A stretch of 64,000 nt of DNA, taken from the NCBI GenBank assembly GCA_035286585.1, contig DATEDC010000067.1, positions 5,565-69,564 on the forward strand, written 5' to 3'. Shown here piece after piece: positions 60,594-64,000 of this stretch. Positions within the stretch are counted from its first letter, which is position 1, and the number at the start of each line of letters is the position of its first letter. This DNA is from DSOS01 sp035286585 (GTDB taxonomy: Bacteria > Chloroflexota > Anaerolineae > Anaerolineales > UBA4823). The notes beneath the pieces are model-generated. The model did not search any database. It had not been told where the DNA came from and saw nothing but the letters and a program-made list of their open reading frames with translations. A program made the position numbers and the translations under genes.

Positions 60594-61457
60594 ATGAAGC
60601 CAGTGCGTGATTTTTTCGAGCTGATCAAGTTCGAGCACACGATTTTTGCGCTGCCGTTTGCCTACCTGGGCATGCTGCTGGCAGCCGGGGGCTGGCCCAC
60701 CTGGAGTCAGTTCACCTGGATCACGGTGGCGATGGCTGCGGCGCGCACGGTGGCGATGGGCTTCAACCGGATCGCCGACCGCTGGGTCGACGCGCGCAAC
60801 CCGCGCACCTCGAAGCGCCCGCTGGTGACCGGCACGATCGGCATGCGCACAGCCTGGGGCGGCACGCTCCTCGCCTCCCTGGCCCTGATCCTGGCAGCCT
60901 GGCAGCTTGGCCCCCTGCCCCTGCGGCTGCTGCCGGGCGCGTTTATTTTCCTGCTCGGCTACAGCTTCACCAAGCGCTTTACCTGGCTCACCCACTTCAT
61001 CCTGGGCTTCACCGATGGCCTGGCTCCACTGGGCGCCTGGGCAGCCATTCGGGGCTCGCTCTTCACCGCTGCCGATCTCCCCGCCTGGATCCTGTCAGCC
61101 GTGGTGACTTTCTGGATCGGCGGCTTCGACCTGATTTACGCCTGCCAGGACGTCGCCCACGACCGCCAGGAGGGCTTGTTCTCCGTCCCTGCCCTGTATG
61201 GCATCCCCACAGCGTTACGGCTCTCGGAGATCAGCCACGTGATCACCCTGCTGCTGCTGGTCCTTCTGGGGGCGGCGCTCGGTCTTGGCTGGCCCTACTG
61301 GCTTGGCATTGGGGTGACCACTGTACTGCTGGCCTGGGAGCACGTCCTGGTGCGGCCGGACGATCTGAGCCGGATCGATATCGCTTTTTTCAATATCAAC
61401 AGCTACATCAGCCTGACTTTGTTTCTTTCCATCCTGGGTGCGATTTACCTGTCATGA
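60594..61457 (+). CDS. UbiA-family prenyltransferase (MqnP-like)
   Basis: A 287-residue membrane prenyltransferase with about eight helices. The first Asp-rich motif is NRIADRWVDARNPRTSKRPL, the second is DLIYACQDVAHDRQE. It attaches a polyprenyl chain to an aromatic acid. The sequence is close to 4-hydroxybenzoate-type and MqnP (futalosine menaquinone) enzymes; which of these cannot be decided here. It overlaps the YkuD gene by 4 bp. Together with UbiD upstream it supports quinone synthesis. Confidence 0.92.
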   Translation: MKPVRDFFELIKFEHTIFALPFAYLGMLLAAGGWPTWSQFTWITVAMAAARTVAMGFNRIADRWVDARNPRTSKRPLVTGTIGMRTAWGGTLLASLALILAAWQLGPLPLRLLPGAFIFLLGYSFTKRFTWLTHFILGFTDGLAPLGAWAAIRGSLFTAADLPAWILSAVVTFWIGGFDLIYACQDVAHDRQEGLFSVPALYGIPTALRLSEISHVITLLLLVLLGAALGLGWPYWLGIGVTTVLLAWEHVLVRPDDLSRIDIAFFNINSYISLTLFLSILGAIYLS

Positions 61458-62650
61458 GCCTGCCTATGATCAAACGTCTCTTAGCGGTGTGCTTTCTGAT
61501 CCTCGCCGTCTGGCTAATTTCAGCCAGACCCGCTCAAGCGGCGAGCGCCCTGCGGATTTCCCAAGATCCAGGGGTGCTCTGCCTGCCGGGGGTATACACG
61601 CAAGCCCCCGGAAATTGCGAGCCGCTCGGGCCTTCCGCCTACCTGAGCAAGTTAGCCCAGAGCGGGCTGACTTTCCCGGTCGCGCCCCTGCCCATCTCCC
61701 GCCCCGACCGCTCGCTCACGTCCGTGAATGTGAGATACGGGCAGGTGAACAAGAACAACGCCCCCATTTATGGGTCAGTGGAAGACGCCTTGAGAGGTAA
61801 GAAAGACCGGGCGATCGGGCGCATCGACGCCAGCTTCAGCTATATATCGTATACCGACGAAGTGGTGATCGATGGAAAGCGCTTCTACATGATCGAACCC
61901 GGCATGTGGATGACCGCCAACGATGTCATTCGGGTGGGCTCGGTGCCCCTCTTCCAGGGGGTGACCTTCAGCCAGACGCCCAGCACCGCCTTCGGCTGGG
62001 TGCTCACCTATCTCAGCCCGGGTCCGGTCGAAACGAAGCGCACGCCCGGCTTCGCCAATAAGGATTACACCGGCCACACCCTGAACAACCACGAAATCGT
62101 GCGCGTTTACGCGCAGGAGACCGTCGCCGGGGAGGACTGGTACATGATCGGCCCCGACGAGTGGGTCCATCAGAACGTGCTGGCGCGGGTGATCCCGAAC
62201 ACCAGGCCGCCCGAGGGGGTCAGCGGCGGTCGCTGGATCGAAGTGAACCTGTTCGAACAAACCCTGGCGGTATACGACGATTACCAGCTCGTCTTCGCCA
62301 CCCTGGTCGCCAGCGGGCTGGAGCCGTTCTGGACGCGCCCCGGGTTGTTCCAGATCTACCAAAAGCTGGAAACCACCCCGATGCGCGGCTCCTTCGAAGC
62401 CGACCGCTCCGACGCCTACTACCTGGAAGACGTGCCCTGGACGATGTACTTCGACCAGGCGCGCGCCCTTCATGGCGCCTACTGGCGGGCCAACCTGGGT
62501 TTCCCCCAATCGCACGGCTGCGTCAACCTCTCCGTGGGCGACTCGCGCTGGATTTTCGACTGGGCCGAGGAGGGCGATTTCGTCTATGTCTGGGATCCTT
62601 CGGGCAAGACGCCGGTAGACCCGGACGTGTATACCGCCGGCGGCGCGTGA
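61454..62650 (+). CDS. L,D-transpeptidase (YkuD) with SH3-like region
   Basis: A 398-residue secreted protein. Signal peptide ends near ARPAQAAS (residue ~30). Two SH3-like segments fill ~95-250 (VRYGQVNKNNAPIYGSVEDA and NHEIVRVYAQETVAGEDWYM). The C-terminal YkuD domain has WIEVNLFEQTLAVYDD and the active-site SHGCVNLS with catalytic Cys, plus an upstream HGAYW. It crosslinks peptidoglycan or anchors proteins to it. Its ATG overlaps the UbiA stop (ATGA); ATG 61466 is an alternative. Confidence 0.92.
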   Translation: MSLPMIKRLLAVCFLILAVWLISARPAQAASALRISQDPGVLCLPGVYTQAPGNCEPLGPSAYLSKLAQSGLTFPVAPLPISRPDRSLTSVNVRYGQVNKNNAPIYGSVEDALRGKKDRAIGRIDASFSYISYTDEVVIDGKRFYMIEPGMWMTANDVIRVGSVPLFQGVTFSQTPSTAFGWVLTYLSPGPVETKRTPGFANKDYTGHTLNNHEIVRVYAQETVAGEDWYMIGPDEWVHQNVLARVIPNTRPPEGVSGGRWIEVNLFEQTLAVYDDYQLVFATLVASGLEPFWTRPGLFQIYQKLETTPMRGSFEADRSDAYYLEDVPWTMYFDQARALHGAYWRANLGFPQSHGCVNLSVGDSRWIFDWAEEGDFVYVWDPSGKTPVDPDVYTAGGA

Positions 62651-62712
62651 TGATGGGGGGATGGGCGCGGGCCGTGCGCTAACGGGGGCCTAAATAGCCC
62701 GCCAGCATCCAA

Positions 62713-62721
62713 TGGTATAAT
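62713..62721 (+). promoter_or_regulatory. Extended -10 promoter of the Fe-S protein gene
   Basis: TGG-TATAAT (-10 at 62716-62721, TG at 62713-62714), predicted start near 62728, with a leader of about 17 nt carrying GGAG before the ATG at 62745. Confidence 0.6.
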
Positions 62722-62744
62722 CGGAAAAATTTGGCGGAGAAACC

Positions 62745-64000
62745 ATGCTGACCACACCGGAAAAAATTCTGTTTCTCCTCGCTGCCCTGGCATCTGTATA
62801 CGCGGCTTACCAGGCTGCGGTCAGGATCGTACGCACGATCGCTCGAGGGCAGGGCAAAATCGACTGGAGCCTGGTTCCAAGGCGGCTGCTCTCCGTCCTG
62901 TTAAAAACGATCAGCTTCCAACCTGTGTTTCGGGCCCGTTTCTGGCCCAGCCTGTTTCACGGGTTGGTGGCCTGGGGCTTTATTTACTACCTGTTGGTCA
63001 ATCTTGGGGATGTACTGGAAGGTTACATCCCCGAATTTGTTTTTTTGGGTCAGGGCCTGGTGGGCGACCTGTACCGCCTGATGGCAGACCTGATCAGCGT
63101 GGGCGCGCTGGTGGGCATGGTGGCATTGATCCTGCGCCGCTTTGTGTTGAATCCCCCCGGACTCAGGGCGCGCGACGATATCTTGCTGCATCCCAAATCA
63201 CGACTCGGCATCCGCAGGGACTCTGCCATCGTGGGCGCATTCATCCTGGTGCACGTCGGCACGCGTTTTCTGGGAGCTTCGTTCAAAGTCGCCCAAGAAG
63301 GAGGGGACGCCTGGCAGCCATTCGCCTCGGCGGTGGCCGGGCTGTGGTCAAATTTCAGCCCGGCAGCCTTGAATTTTGGCGTACATGCTGGCTTCTGGTT
63401 CGCCTTGGGGACCATCCTGGGTTTTATCCCCTATTTCCTGTATTCCAAGCACCTGCACCTGTTCTTCGCCCCGATCAACTTCCTGCTCAAGCCCGAGCGG
63501 CGCTCGATAGGCGAGCTGGGCCGGCTGGATTTCGACGACGAGTCGATCGAGCAATTCGGCGCCACGCGCCTGGAAGACCTGGGCTGGGAGCAGATCATGG
63601 ATGCGTACGCCTGCATCATGTGCTACCGCTGCCAGGAGGCTTGCCCGGCTTACCACACGGGCAAGGTGCTCTCGCCGGCGGCTTTAGAAATCAACAAGCG
63701 CTATTTCTTGAACGAAGAAGGCGCTCGCCTGGCAAAAGGCGAAGCCAGCCAGACGGCGCTGCTGGATTTCGCCATCACGGCGGAGGCGGTATGGGCCTGC
63801 ACGGCCTGTGGGGCGTGTATCGACATCTGCCCGGTGGGCAACGAGCCGATGCGTGATATCCTGGACATCCGCCGTGCGATGGTTTTAATGGAGAACAACT
63901 TCCCCGAGCAGCTCCAGAACGCCTTCCGGGGCATGGAGCGCAGCCTGAACCCCTGGAACGTACCCCCTACCGAGCGGATGAAATGGGCCGAAGGGCTGCA
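62745..64000 (+). CDS. HdrD/GlpC-like membrane iron-sulfur protein, 3'-truncated by the window
   Basis: At least 418 residues; the frame runs off the end. The N-terminal ~260 residues contain about six hydrophobic segments with conserved His (SLFHGLVAWGF, FILVHVGTRFL, FGVHAGFWFALG), like nitrate reductase gamma-type heme b subunits. Two [4Fe-4S] motifs follow: CIMCYRCQEACP and CTACGACIDICP. This combination matches heterodisulfide-reductase/GlpC-type (Fe-S)-binding proteins that exchange electrons with the quinone pool; the usual CCG domains would lie beyond the window. GGAG lies 7 bp before the ATG. Confidence 0.92.
   Translation, partial: MLTTPEKILFLLAALASVYAAYQAAVRIVRTIARGQGKIDWSLVPRRLLSVLLKTISFQPVFRARFWPSLFHGLVAWGFIYYLLVNLGDVLEGYIPEFVFLGQGLVGDLYRLMADLISVGALVGMVALILRRFVLNPPGLRARDDILLHPKSRLGIRRDSAIVGAFILVHVGTRFLGASFKVAQEGGDAWQPFASAVAGLWSNFSPAALNFGVHAGFWFALGTILGFIPYFLYSKHLHLFFAPINFLLKPERRSIGELGRLDFDDESIEQFGATRLEDLGWEQIMDAYACIMCYRCQEACPAYHTGKVLSPAALEINKRYFLNEEGARLAKGEASQTALLDFAITAEAVWACTACGACIDICPVGNEPMRDILDIRRAMVLMENNFPEQLQNAFRGMERSLNPWNVPPTERMKWAEGL

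Noticed and set aside
62584..62793. 69-codon minus-strand frame across the transpeptidase end
   Set aside because: It is antisense to the YkuD 3' end and the promoter of the Fe-S protein gene, and lacks a ribosome site.

Overview
This window is a dense, GC-rich bacterial chromosome segment with about 60 protein genes, one tRNA, one SRP RNA and one riboswitch. It most resembles a Chloroflexota genome, probably Anaerolineae-like. The basis is the combination of two DUF3048 lipoproteins, DUF4126, DUF2085 and DUF402 proteins, ECF sigma/DUF5667 pairs, secreted proteins with Thr/Pro-rich 'TPTPT' tails, TadE/TadG-type surface proteins, an LCP protein and a YkuD transpeptidase, a bc-type complex with diheme cytochromes c, and a UbiA/UbiD pair of the kind used for menaquinone. 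The lineage is an inference from gene content; no rRNA or ribosomal protein gene is present to confirm it. I see no prophage, intact insertion sequence, integrase or CRISPR array.

Layout. 1-2466: sensor kinase (5' end outside the window), CheY-like regulator, and an alpha/beta hydrolase whose nucleophile position is Gly. 2467-8802: a 14-bp tandem array, a strong promoter, a TPP riboswitch with a terminator that contains the Shine-Dalgarno sequence, then thiamine pyrophosphokinase, a thiamine-type ABC importer, a rhodanese and a DUF402 protein. 8768-13261: three small membrane proteins (-) and two tandem DUF3048 lipoproteins (+). 13295-18162: a pyrimidine operon (-), pyrC-pyrB-pyrFE(fusion)-pyrD, behind a promoter and an attenuator-like leader. 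18217-19897: surE and a two-membrane-segment coiled-coil protein. 19959-23911: Rieske, cytochrome b and two diheme cytochromes c (-). 24221-29039: small or accessory genes, an alcohol dehydrogenase, an orphan antitoxin, tRNA-Ser(GGA), and a GH1 glucosidase flanked by repeats.

29466-32138: thiolase, folK and an alpha/alpha-toroid protein. 32247-34120: ECF sigma factor and DUF5667 membrane protein. 34130-38515: SRP RNA, aconitase, folP and a STAS-like protein (-). 38807-45750: a TadE/TadG surface locus (-) that includes a TadE protein fused to five Calx-beta repeats. 46171-47891: a second ECF/DUF5667 pair (-), paralogous to the first. 48250-52081: flippase, sugar transferase and LCP protein (envelope glycopolymers). 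52119-56080: rsmA (+), then a Roadblock-V4R-glycosyltransferase-MFS operon (-). 56431-62650: UbiD decarboxylase, a NitT/TauT-type ABC importer, UbiA prenyltransferase and an L,D-transpeptidase. 62745-64000: the start of an HdrD/GlpC-like iron-sulfur membrane protein.

How they fit together. The window combines cofactor supply (thiamine, folate, quinone), de novo UMP synthesis and respiratory electron transfer with a large investment in the cell envelope. The most distinctive parts are the TadE-Calx-beta locus lying between two inverted copies of a sigma/membrane-regulator cassette, the UbiD-ABC-UbiA cluster, and several promoters of the extended -10 type, two of which predict leaderless or nearly leaderless mRNAs.
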